Part shown: positions 53,701-63,884 of the stretch, piece after piece
Layout: the number at the start of each line of letters is the position of its first letter
How positions within the stretch are numbered: the first letter of the stretch is position 1
Assembly: GCA_013397435.1 (NCBI GenBank)
Contig: VZRG01000535.1
Location: forward strand, 124,001-188,000
Reading direction: 5' to 3'
Source: Erythrocercus mccallii
Taxonomy: Eukaryota; Chordata; Aves; Passeriformes; Dicruridae
Length of the DNA stretch: 64,000 nucleotides
Program-made: the position numbers and the translations under genes
Notes under the pieces: model-generated
Seen by the model: only the letters and a program-made list of their open reading frames with translations
Told to the model about the DNA's origin: nothing
Database searches by the model: none

Positions 53701-54114
53701 TGCTTGGGTGACTCAGAAAGTCTGAAGAGAGTCTTCTTCACCCACAAAATAACGTAGCTTACTGACAGGTCACTTTGTGTGGTCTGGAGTTCAGATCCCT
53801 CAGGCAGTCAAGGAAATTGAATTCAGGTTTCCCACACACTGACAGGATATATTAATCACAGCCTTATTATATTAAATAAGGGCATTAGCTCCTCCATGGC
53901 AGTTCTGCTTTGAAAGAAAAGGTTTAGAAATCCAGCTCCAGAAGCTGGAATGGAAACTCTAATGGTCTCCTCCAGACATCCTCATAGCATCTGAACACAA
54001 AGTCCTGATGAAGTATAACATTTAACATACAAATTTGTTCTTGTTAAATCATCAGATGCAGAGGTAGCTGCCTGCTTGCTTCTTTTGTTTCTTATTCTTT
54101 TTTCAAACATCCAG

Positions 54115-54168
54115 ATACAGCCCCCAAGGAGCCTCATTGAGAAATTGCTTCTTCCAGAAGATGGACAG
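54115..54168 (+). other. Candidate exon A, 54 bp, phase 0-0
   Basis: A pyrimidine-rich tract and CATCCAG precede it, and GGACAG|GTATCT follows. The 18 codons are open and read IQPPRSLIEKLLLPEDGQ. Length is a multiple of three, and the frame joins in phase to candidate exon B about 1.1 kb downstream. No domain or protein was recognised. Chance occurrence is a real possibility. Confidence 0.2.
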
Positions 54169-55268
54169 GTATCTGTAATGATCAAGCATTTGGTCTTCAG
54201 GTTTCTTTCTGACTCTGTTCTGGATTATTTCACACCAAAAATTCAAGGATGTGAAAAATTTTCAAAATCTTTACAAAATTCCCAAATTTTCTAATTTACT
54301 TTCAAAATACAATGGATACATGGAGACAGCAGGCTGCCCATTTGGAGACTTTTTTTGTTTTAGACATTTTTCTATGAGAAACGTTCATCTATTAAAATAA
54401 TGATAAAGGAATTTTTATAAACTTTTTACTGCAGAGTGCAGACATATGAAACTACAAAGGACAAGCAAACAGATCCCCCCAGATGTCATGTTTCATGTAC
54501 TTTGTGGGAAATGGTGTATATGAAAAGCTGCTATTTCTGTTATTTTTGAGTCACAGAAATGGTGTGACTAAAAGACCAGGTATAAATACTATATATGTCA
54601 TATATACTCCTTGCTCCTGAGAAGAAAAATAAAAAAATAAAAATGTCTGTCTCCATGCACAAAACCAGAACACACCACATAAAACATCCTTCTGTTAAAT
54701 GGAGATTCCTGGGAAAACAACCACCATAAAACAACATATAAAAAAATAATAGTGTTCCACAAATGTCTAATTAAAAAGGTTCTCCACCTCTTTGGAAGAA
54801 ACAAATTTTATTTGCCCTCATTAAGGTGACCTAACCACTGTGCTTCACCCTTCCCTGCCTGCGTGATGTAATCAACACAGTGCCTGAAAACAAGAGGCAA
54901 AGAATCACCTTTCTCTTACTGAGTTGTAAATGCCTAATCAACTTTAAACATATACCTCAATTAATGATTCAAAAGACATCCTGTTGACCCTGCATCATCT
55001 AATTCTACAGTACCTACAGAAGTTCAGAACTGGATCTACCTTGAAAGGAGTAGAGTTCCAGAGAATCTTCACTAATGCCTTTTCCTTGTTATTCACACTC
55101 ACTCAAAGTAAACATTTATCTTACTATTTTTAACTTTGACCTGGATGCACTCTCTGCTGATAGAATGAAACCTCTCACACAGAATTGCAAGCAGGCAATT
55201 CTGGCAATTCTTCTTGTTTGCATTCATTACCTTTTTCATTAATTCCACTTCTTTACCTTTTTCTCCAG
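54169..55268. other. Noncoding sequence between candidate exons A and B
   Basis: AT-rich sequence with no repeat recognised. It would be an intron if the flanking candidates are real. Confidence 0.4.
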
Positions 55269-55433
55269 TGTCTCAGGATGGGGTTTGCTTGCACTGAAGC
55301 TGTACAAGCCAGGTCAGAGAAACTGAGGGAGCCTGAAGCTGCATTAACACACAGCAACATCCAGAGCCCAGCTCACAGCTGCTCCTATGGAGCACCACAA
55401 CACCTTGGAGAAAATTTGGAGTTGGTACAAAAG
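55269..55433 (+). other. Candidate exon B, 165 bp, phase 0-0
   Basis: A strong acceptor (long pyrimidine tract, TTCTCCAG at 55261-55268) and a strong donor (AAAAG|GTGAGA at 55433/55434) bracket exactly 55 open codons. The reading begins CLRMGFACTEAVQARSEKL and ends GENLELVQK; it is mixed and hydrophilic, with no recognised domain. Both splice signals are the best pair seen in the window. It may be a coding exon of an unrecognised gene, a lncRNA exon, or chance. Confidence 0.3.
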
Positions 55434-56812
55434 GTGAGAAGCGTTACCGGGTCAAGGAATGCTTTTGCTGGGATACTCACTGGACAGTAATGGGAGAAGA
55501 GACCTGACAAAAACCAGTGTGAGACTAGACTGAAATCCTTTGATTTATGGCTGTATAAAGGAATGAAAACTTCAGAAAATAAATAAAATAAATTAATAAA
55601 ATAAATAAATAAATAAATAAAATAAAGAAAGAATTCACAGCTTTGGACTCAACTTTACTGATAAGAAAAAAAAAGAAAAGGGGAATAAAAAGTAAAATTG
55701 AAATCTAAAATTGAGATGGAAATGCAATGAAGCCTTACTAGTCTGAAACTCAGTGCCCAGTGGCAAAAAGATGGAAAGGTGCAGAAAGAAAAAAATGAGG
55801 AAGACAATCTTAAAACTCTGCAAAATTTTATTGAAATGCATAAATAAATATTTTTCTGTTATAGACTACAAAAACATCCTATTTTGAAAAATCCAGAGTT
55901 TGGTATTTTTTGCACTGGCTTGCCAATCCCAAGGCACACCTGAAAAAATAAAGTGGGAAAGAAGGAAAAACATTCATAGGGGCAGCATTTCCATGCAGAA
56001 GGAGTGAAAGAAGCCAGATTACAAACAAAGCTACTAAAGCAATAGAGATTTCCATTTGCGATGAAGCTCGTCATCCTTTAGGAAAAGAATCTGACAATGG
56101 CTGGGAATAACTTTCTCTGCTCACAATTCTAAGCAGTTTATGTCAACATTTATTTTCTTGTAATCCTCAGGGTAATACATTTTTTCTCCTACCAGAGGTA
56201 GGTCAACATGTAGTAGGTGCAAAATTTGTAAATTACAACATTATTGATATGTTGCTAGGACTACCTCCTACACTTTAATTAGCTGCACAGCCAAGAGAAG
56301 GAGCTGCTTCTTTGCCTTTGCATCTCCTGAAATGAAGCATTCTACAAAACGAGCGAGGATCTCAAGGGGCAGGGATCACGGTGTGCTGCGTGTGCAGGGT
56401 AGGACATGCTCTGAAGTGCTGCTCCTACATTTCAATTTGTCACTCTTGTTTTGGCTTTCAGGTCCCCTCTGCTTTTTTCCAAAGCCACTGGAGAACAAGC
56501 AGGAGTCACGAGAGAAGGCACTTGCTGAGCAGGACTGCACAGTCCCATGCTCGGGCTGACAAGCTGGCAGTAGATATCTTTCATTCAGTACATCTCTATA
56601 AATTGCACAAAAAAAATGCCTGGGGAGCCTTGGTAATGAATACATTAACTTTTACCCTGCGCTGTAAAAACAGCTATAAGGAAATGATTTCTGTGCTGCA
56701 GAGGGGGTACATGGGCTAAAAAGAAAACACAACACTTGCCAGAAAAATAAATGCCCTGCTCCATCAGAGAGATGAGAGAGAAAGATAAAGTGCTCTGTTT
56801 ATGCTAGGCCAT
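55434..56812. other. Noncoding sequence with an (AAAT)n tract
   Basis: No gene is recognised. It includes an AAAT-type microsatellite at 55576-55627. Frames at 56332-56719 on both strands overlap and have no recognised domains. Confidence 0.5.
55576..55627. repeat. (AAAT)n microsatellite, interrupted
   Basis: Runs of aaat/aaaat units over about 50 bp. Confidence 0.9.
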
Positions 56813-58275
56813 CATATTGGGTTTTTGTGGCAAGGTTTGGGGAGCAGGGGAGCCACAGGGGTGAGGTGCCAGAAGCTTCCCCTGTGTCCAAAAGANNNNN
56901 NNNNNNNNNNNNNNNNNNNNNNNNNNNNNNNNNNNNNNNNNNNNNNNNNNNNNNNNNNNNNNNNNNNNNNNNNNNNNNNNNNNNNNNNNNNNNNNNNNNN
57001 NNNNNNNNNNNNNNNNNNNNNNNNNNNNNNNNNNNNNNNNNNNNNNNNNNNNNNNNNNNNNNNNNNNNNNNNNNNNNNNNNNNNNNNNNNNNNNNNNNNN
57101 NNNNNNNNNNNNNNNNNNNNNNNNNNNNNNNNNNNNNNNNNNNNNNNNNNNNNNNNNNNNNNNNNNNNNNNNNNNNNNNNNNNNNNNNNNNNNNNNNNNN
57201 NNNNNNNNNNNNNNNNNNNNNNNNNNNNNNNNNNNNNNNNNNNNNNNNNNNNNNNNNNNNNNNNNNNNNNNNNNNNNNNNNNNNNNNNNNNNNNNNNNNN
57301 NNNNNNNNNNNNNNNNNNNNNNNNNNNNNNNNNNNNNNNNNNNNNNNNNNNNNNNNNNNNNNNNNNNNNNNNNNNNNNNNNNNNNNNNNNNNNNNNNNNN
57401 NNNNNNNNNNNNNNNNNNNNNNNNNNNNNNNNNNNNNNNNNNNNNNNNNNNNNNNNNNNNNNNNNNNNNNNNNNNNNNNNNNNNNNNNNNNNNNNNNNNN
57501 NNNNNNNNNNNNNNNNNNNNNNNNNNNNNNNNNNNNNNNNNNNNNNNNNNNNNNNNNNNNNNNNNNNNNNNNNNNNNNNNNNNNNNGGAGCAGAGATCCA
57601 CCTGCAGCCTGTGGAGGACCCCACACTGGAGCACGGGGGATGGCCTCATAGGCTGTGACCCCATAGGGCCAGCACTCTGGATCAGTTCTGCTGGCAGGAC
57701 TTGTGACCCTGTGGGGGACCCACAGTGGAGCAGTCTGCTCCTAAAGGACTGCATCCCATGGAAGGGACTGACATTGGAGCAGTTAATGAAGGACTGCAGC
57801 CTCTGGAATGGACTTTGGTTGGAGAAGTTCATGGAGAACTCTCCCATGGGAGACACCCCACACCAGAGGAGTGGAAGAGGAGTGAGGAGTCCTCTCCCTG
57901 AGGAGGAAGCAATGGAAGACACAATGTGTGATAAACTGACCAAAACCTCCATTCCCACCCCCCTGCATCACTGCCAGGGAAGAGGCAATAAAAATGGAAA
58001 GTTAAGCTGGGAAGGAAGAAGAGTTGGGGGAAGGTATCATAAGATTTGGAGTTTTTTCTATTGTTCTACACTGATTTGATTGGTACCAAATTCAACTAAT
58101 TTTTCCCTGAGTCAAGTCTGTTTCCCCTGTTTTGGTAACTGCTGAGGGATCTCTCCCAGTCCTTATCTCAGTCCGGGAGAATTTTGTTATATTTCCTCTC
58201 CTCTGTGCAGCTGAGGAGGGGAGTGATAGAGCAGCTTGGTGGGTGCCTGGTTCCCATCTGAATTGAAGCAGACTA
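56813..58275 (+). mobile_element. Avian ERV LTR (probably ERVL-type), interrupted by a gap
   Basis: The left end ('attgggtttttgtggcaagg' near 56815, 'gccagaagcttcccctgtgt' near 56868) and the right part (repeated ctggagcag/ttggagcag units at 57620-57820, 'gaggagtgaggagtcctc' near 57875, 'ctgatttgattggtacc' near 58071, 'gggatctctccc' near 58146, 'gctgaggaggggagtgatag' near 58210) follow, in order, a long LTR abundant in bird genomes. The overall span fits one LTR of roughly 1.4 kb with the N run inside it. The last 25-30 bases are diverged, so the right boundary is approximate, and no target duplication was found. The ERVL label is from memory and less certain than the LTR call. No internal viral genes are present. 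Frames at 57711-58442 are within it and are not genes. Confidence 0.8.
56896..57586. other. Assembly gap (691 N)
   Basis: An uninterrupted run of N inside the ERV LTR. Both flanks belong to the same LTR in the expected order, so the missing sequence is most likely LTR interior; the true length may differ from 691. Confidence 0.98.
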
Positions 58276-59327
58276 CAAACCCTTTCCCCCATGATGAGAG
58301 GGCAAATATCAACACAGATACATACAGTTCCTATCTTCCAAGTGATGCTGCTTGCTACATAAGTGGAAGCTGATTGAGGAAGTTCTTTCACTTGAGAAGG
58401 AAAGCTGGGGAAAACAAATGAGACTGTCATGTTACCTCTCACAGTTATAATCTTAATTTACAAAATGCAGCATACAAAAACTCCCTGATTCTGGTTGGTG
58501 CTTTTATCCGACAGCAGCATGACAACAGTGCCTGAGCAGCCTGTGGTCCCCACCTTGCTTCTCCCTTGTCAGGTGCCAATTAAATCTTTGCAATTTTTGT
58601 GCTGCACTCTGCTGTTTCCCAAGTCTGATGGAACTGGGAATGGGTATTGTTGGGATAACTCAGAAACAGCAGGAGTTTTGTGCATTTCACTCTCTGGATT
58701 CTTGAATTTCTCAGCTGAAGTCCAGTTTTCAACTAGCCATAGCTGAGCTGAGAACAAAAATAACCACAGAGCCTACGATTTGAGTTTTGATTGAAACAGC
58801 TTTCTGATTTATTTGCCTCAGATAGAATCCTTGTAGATCCAGGCAACAGAAATAGCAGAAGCGTCTGAGATGGGGAATTGCGTGTCCTGTCCACCAGCCG
58901 AGCTGGATGGGCTGCTCCATTGTACATATTTATGGAGCTAAGCTGAACCCTCAGGGTAAGAGTGAACAAAGAATAGACTGTTTTTCTCCTAAAGCATCTG
59001 GGTGTAAGTCTTATTTTGCCAGCAACCGTGGTGTTTATGGGCATGTTTTACTGGAAACCTGCTGCTTCTCACAACGTTTCCTGAGTGACTGTCTTAGTAA
59101 AACTGCATCTGGAAATGACAAGCACACAGCTGTAAATCTGAAAAGCAGTGTGCAGCCCTAATAGCTAGCAGCTACAGCACAGCTGTCCTGCTGAACGTTG
59201 GAAAGATTTACAAAGACAAAGCAGAGCAATGAATACGTTTCTGAGCGCTCTGTGATCACATTACACCTCTTCCTCTTCCAAGATTTTTTTGTTGCAGACA
59301 CAGAAGGGACTATCACTGCTCTTGGAG

Positions 59328-59378
59328 TGAATGCCTTAGGCAGGTAACCTATTACTGCTTATCTGCCTAAGGCATCCA
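59328..59378. ncRNA. Strong hairpin: 13-bp perfect stem, extendable
   Basis: atgccttaggcag (59331-59343) and ctgcctaaggcat (59363-59375) are exact reverse complements with a 19-nt spacer. The stem extends inward by a G-T wobble and three A-T/T-A pairs, and outward past one mismatch by two pairs (59329-59377 and 59328-59378). That is about 17 near-continuous pairs, short for a pre-miRNA but larger than the other inverted repeats here. No known RNA family was recognised, and it could be a protein-binding palindrome or the fossil of a small inverted-repeat element. Confidence 0.2.
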
Positions 59379-60932
59379 GAATTTCTGCCCTGTACCTACC
59401 TTCCAAAGCAATGGCTAATGTTGTATTATATCGTTTTTCATTTTCACCTGAGTTGGATCCATGACAAGAGCAAGACCAGGAAAATGAGCCAACTTAAAAA
59501 AAATATAATGCTACAGTGGTGTGCAGCATTTTGAGCATTGCAGGGAGTGTTCATGAAATGGGTTCATTATAAAAGAGATATGCAAGAGGAAGAGATGAAG
59601 GAGATTTGTGTTTTTCGTTATCATGTGCCCTAAGCTGTGGAATCCCATAACCACTCTGGATCTCCTGAAGCTCTGAAGAGTGAGGAAGCAGTGGCAGGAG
59701 GTGCACAAGGAAACAACCAACACATGCTGCAGAAATGCTGATTTGGCTGGCAGGAGGAATTGATGCTCCACTGGACCAGTCCTTGCCAGGGAAGACTGGG
59801 GACTGGAGCCAAGGTATTGGAGTATGAACAACGTGGCAAATTGCCCAGCATTGTAAAGAAATAGAGTTGCTCTCTTCTGTGTAAAAATCTAGGTGATAAA
59901 GTACTCATTTAAAAAAAAACCCACCCCAATATTTGAATAATAATATTAATAATAAAATTACTAAAAAGTAAAAAAAAGGGGTTTTTCCATTCCTAAAGCA
60001 AGAAGTTCTAATTTTCTAATTCAAAATAGCTTTTCTTTCAAATTCCCTAAAGTTTTGCTAAAAAACATAATACCTAAAAATACTAGAATCCTTAAACAAA
60101 CCATCTCACTTGACCTAAGCATTTTTGCAATTCCTGAAGAAACTCACACTTAAACATATTAATATGTAGAGGTGTGTTTGTGAAAAATCAGGTAGGTGTT
60201 ATTGATTGTTTGCTTAAAACTAATGTTAATTTTATGCATATATATACATATACACCCAAGTACTTAAAGTCTTTGTGTCTCTGCTTGGCTTTGGATTTGC
60301 AATGGCAGAAAACCAATTATTCACTAAGTCTCTTTCTGAAGATGATGTTGTTGGATGTGTACTTAAACCTGAGCACCTGAGCATAAGCTTTGAGTTTGCT
60401 AATTTTGAATCCAGTTATTAATTCATATCTATTGCAGACTTTAGAGAAGGATGAACACAAACTTGAGAAATTCGTCAAGCCTCTCTTTCTGTGAGTCCAG
60501 ATCTCTAGATTTTTGATAGTTTAATCTGAAGACCTGTCCATAGCTTCATTAAATCAAATAAGCCTCCAGCCAGGATTCATCTTTTATTTAGAAGTAACTA
60601 CATGGTTCCTTTATAGGCTATACATTGCCCTCCTATGTCCCTGTTTATTCCTTTATCTGTTTGCTGTTTCTGGCATTTACATGACTATGTTTTGCCTGCC
60701 TAAGCCACCTCAGGGTGTTCCCATGGAAGGAATCCCATGGCACAGCAGGCTGCTGAAGGTGCCCAGCTCAGCATGCTTGTTCCCTTTCAAAATAGTGTGG
60801 ATGGGGATAAATGGGACCCTTGAGAACCACAGCTCTGGGGAGAAGGAACAGAAATGTCTCTCCTCTTTGACAGTTTATACCTCTCCTATAACAAGGAATG
60901 TGTTTCCAGGCCCATAGAAACATACGTTTTCC

Positions 60933-60975
60933 TTTTTTTTTTTTTTTGTTTCTCTGCCTCTCCCCCCTCCCCCTT
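60933..60975. repeat. T15 run and pyrimidine-rich tract
   Basis: Fifteen T followed by a C/T-rich stretch (ctctgcctctcccccctccc). It is simple-sequence DNA. It could be the A-tail of a minus-strand retrotransposed sequence, but no such body was recognised. Confidence 0.7.
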
Positions 60976-61708
60976 GTAACCTTGATTTTACCCTTAGATT
61001 TTAAAATAATAGCTATTTAGGGTTTGGGAATAGTCAGCAGCCACCCCAAAACACCCATCAGGATTAAATCCACTAAAAACCTTTCAGTGAGGCACAAAGC
61101 AGCTGGGTGGAGGCGTTGGTTTGTGTTTCTCTGCAGTGCCATTCCTCTGCTCTGCCCCCAGTTAAACAGCAATGATAATGCTCCTCACTCAGCTTGTTTG
61201 AAGATTAAATTAGCTGCTATTAGTTCAGCTCTTTGAAGATGTACCCAAAGAGGTAAGTGCTAAGCAGTATTAAATGAATTTTTAGTCATTAGACCTTGGA
61301 GAAGTTTTGTTGCTTTGGATCAGTGTTGGATCCCGGTGCCCAGGGGCAGCCCTTGGCTCAGCGCTGCCAGTGCCACACCAGAGCTCCTGTCCTCACACAG
61401 CCGCCTCAAAGGCCTGTAAAGGACCACGCTGCAAACTGACTTTAAAGAGTAATCGTTGGTCTTCACAATTAAGAGAAGATTTCATTTTCCAAGTGCTAAC
61501 TCGGAAAATTTCCATCTCCTTTTTAACAGAACTTTAAAGAAGCAAACCACCTACGTGATTTATTAAGCTGAACTTCAATTTCATTTAAAATAAAGAAAAG
61601 CTGTCGTGCTGTCTTTCAAATTTAAAGGACAATGGGCAACTATAATTTCCATTAAATTACTCCAGTTTGTCGAGGGTGTAACAGAGGTGAGATCTGTGCC
61701 TTATTCAA

Positions 61709-61720
61709 GCCCTCTAGTGG
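61709..61720 (-). promoter_or_regulatory. CTCF-like core motif
   Basis: On the minus strand the bases read CCACTAGAGGGC, matching the CTCF core pattern (CCA, then AG, then GGC at fixed spacing) at every constrained position. No similar full core was noticed elsewhere in the window. CTCF sites mark loop anchors and insulators; occupancy is unknown. Confidence 0.45.
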
Positions 61721-61789
61721 TAGCTGTCCTGTTTGTTAACACGGGAAATTGCCGCATTATTAAGCTATATTATTTGGAATCTTTAACAG

Positions 61790-61850
61790 GAAATTAGAAG
61801 CATCTGCCATGAGAAGCAGGGAGAGGAAAAAATAAACTGTTAGTAGAAAG
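61790..61850 (+). other. Candidate small exon (61 bp) with consensus donor
   Basis: TTTAACAG ends at 61789 and AAAG|GTAAGTATT begins at 61847; the donor is close to the vertebrate optimum. The acceptor tract is only moderate. Two stop codons occur in the frame that continues from upstream, so a noncoding transcript is more likely than a protein. Confidence 0.2.
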
Positions 61851-63480
61851 GTAAGTATTTCTATGCAGAAATAATTGTGATTTAAATGTGCAGAGTAGTA
61901 GAAATTCTAAATGCCAACTCAAGTAAACAGAAAAGGCAGAAAGTGCCACCCTAAGCAGATTACAAGGCCTGTCCTCCAGGGACTGACAGCTGGTATGGAC
62001 TGAAAATGCTTCTGCAAAGACAAAGCTGACAAAGTTCTCACACAGACAGGGCCAGAGTGTCTAAAACTCAGGATCTGAGTACTCAGGTACTGTGGAGAAG
62101 CTCTCAGTGAATGTGCTGCCCTGGCCACAGAGGAAACAGCACCTCTCATTCCTCCAGGCTGCATTTCTGCCACTACTCTCCAGCCACTATATTGCTAGTG
62201 TTTCCTAGACTTTCCTTCCTCTGTTCTCTTTCAAAACTAATTTACTAATGGCACAGTCCAAAGCAGCAGAAGCATTTCAGTGAAAATATTGCTGAAATTA
62301 GGAAAAAAAAGATTAGGGAAAAAAAAAATGGCAATAAAATCAGTAGAGGTAAGACCACTCCTATTATAACGTGTGTTAAATAATTGCTGCCATTTGCAGG
62401 AGGAAGCTGTTTTAAAAATAATGTTAAATTTAAGCTTAAACCAGTTTTTATAAATGCAAAACATTACAGTTTATTTCTAGAAGCAATTTCAGGATTTTAA
62501 CAATAAAACTGACCTGTCCAGAGTGTGTCAAATAACCAGCCTGGCTGTCTCAGCCCACAGGTTAATGAACCATCAGTACATTCTGCACAGGACTGTACCT
62601 GAAGCTATTTTACTTGTTAAATGGCTAAATAGTATCTGACATGCCTGGCAGAGCATTCAGTGTTTCTCAAGAACACCTCTCCCAGAATCTTCTGGCAGAT
62701 AAAAGCTTTACTCTGATGGTTCTGAGTGTTTCTTCAGCATCTCCTCTTAACCATCTAGAGGATTTTCTGGAGTGCTTACATGAATAGATGTGCTTGTTAG
62801 AAGTACTCCTTTCAAGGAAGTGTTTTGTGAGTGAAACAAGAATTATAATAGACAGTCGAGAGATCCTTTGGGGAAATGGGGTTGGTGGGAACAGACAGAA
62901 CATCTTTGCTGAATAAAACATTTTTTAAAGGAATGTCAAAACTAAGCATAACAAGAGATCTCTTCCAGAAGGGGATGGTCTTCACCCTGGATACTTTCCC
63001 ACTACTTTTCTCATGTTCCATGAGAGCTCCAAAGTGTCTGAATAATTTTTGGACTATCTCAGAGAAGTGTTTAAGACACTTACTTGCATTCTAAGCATTT
63101 GATAAAGAAGTTTTTTAAAAGGCAAAGTAATAGAGTGGTCTTGCTTAGTACAGTCCTGAAAATTAGAATAATAAAGTGTATGTTGTTTTGCTTGCAGTCA
63201 TGGTATCACACAAATAAGACAGAGCAAACAAAGAAACCCACATCGTTTACTAGTATAAGGTTCTCTGAAAACTATCCTTTGTGAGAGGGATGATCACTAG
63301 GTAATGTATAGGCCACGTCCAATACAAACGTACAATGAACACACTGTGTGGCAGAGTTTAATTTCCTGGCTCTTGTGGAACTTAAATCTCAACTTTAATA
63401 AGAGTGTGCTGTTGCACAAAAGGCACCACGAAGCAGAGTGATGCAATGGCTGCAATGCAAGCTGAGTGCACAGAATTATG
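61851..63480. other. Unique noncoding sequence
   Basis: No gene or repeat is recognised. Frames at 61919-62173 (-) and 62667-63094 on both strands have no recognised domains. Confidence 0.5.
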
Positions 63481-63620
63481 GTCTTTTCCTGGATCTAGCA
63501 CTGGCTTCCAAAATCATTTCGTACATGTCACTTCCACAGCTCAATTTCCTCCTTGATAAAAATGGGACTAACAATGGTTTCTCACCTTTGACACTCCTGG
63601 ATGAAAAGTGCTTAGTATTA
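63481..63620 (+). mobile_element. Ancient MIR-like SINE fragment
   Basis: 'gtcacttccacag', 'ctcaatttcctccttgataa', 'aaatgggactaacaatgg' and 'gaaaagtgcttagtatta' follow, in order, the middle to 3' part of the MIR/CORE-SINE group, allowing small gaps. MIR copies predate the amniote radiation and persist as diverged fossils in birds. The 120-codon frame at 63438-63800 runs through this fragment and is unlikely to be a gene. Confidence 0.5.
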
Positions 63621-63826
63621 TTAATTCATGAATTTATCAACCTCAAGCAGAGTTGTGACCTTGAAAATGGAGAAGAGTTCCAAAGTCTGCGGGGGCTTCT
63701 GGGGAGATCATTAGAGCTATTTATTTTACCAGGCAAGCACGTGGCTGTTAAAGAGATGTTGCAGGGCTGGGGAGGAGAGGCAGCATCACACATCAGATAA
63801 TGGGGTGGTTTTCATGCCCAGACACA

Positions 63827-63884
63827 CAGAATTATGGAGACACGGAACTGAGCAAAGGTTGGAATAAGCCCATCATATCCAAGT
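63827..63884 (-). mobile_element. CR1 LINE 3' end fragment, minus strand, diverged
   Basis: Plus-strand blocks 'cagaattatgg', 'caaaggttggaataagccc' and 'atcatatccaagt' match the reverse complement of the CR1 3' terminus, with the tail at the 63827 side. It is more diverged than the copy at 20.3 kb. Confidence 0.5.

Larger units (their letters stand above)
44567..54114. other. Long unique noncoding stretch
   Basis: No gene is recognised over about 9.5 kb. It contains a 14-bp tandem duplication (attgtataaacaac at 48023-48036 and 48037-48050), a perfect 14-bp hairpin at 48891-48924, a homeodomain-motif-rich block at 49010-49180, a 20-bp tandem duplication at 49184-49220, an A/C-rich tract near 50731-50777 and a GC-richer patch at 51600-51890. 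Splice-like signals occur around 52642-52694 but are weak. Frames up to 130 codons (51654-52046, -) show no domain. Confidence 0.5.
58276..61139. other. Unique noncoding sequence
   Basis: No gene is recognised. 58490-59160 is a mixed-composition patch with overlapping frames on both strands and no domains. A strong hairpin lies at 59331-59375 and a T15 run at 60933-60947, followed by a C/T-rich tract to about 60975. Confidence 0.5.
61140..61850. promoter_or_regulatory. Candidate conserved noncoding region with CTCF-like site
   Basis: Complex, non-repetitive sequence with homeodomain-type motifs (gattaaattagctgctattag near 61203, attaaattact near 61651, cattattaagc near 61755), occasional CpG, and a CTCF-like core at 61709-61720. 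A strong splice donor ends the block at 61851. The texture is that of vertebrate conserved elements. This is an impression, not a measurement. Confidence 0.3.

Noticed and set aside
56799..57958. Five open frames of 270-384 codons across 56.8-57.96 kb on both strands
   Set aside because: They are open only because the N run contains no stops; the non-N ends are ERV LTR sequence.
57711..58442. Open frames of 116-122 codons on both strands
   Set aside because: They lie in or at the edge of the ERV LTR, which is noncoding.
63438..63800. 120-codon plus-strand open frame
   Set aside because: It runs through a MIR-like SINE fragment and has no recognisable domain.
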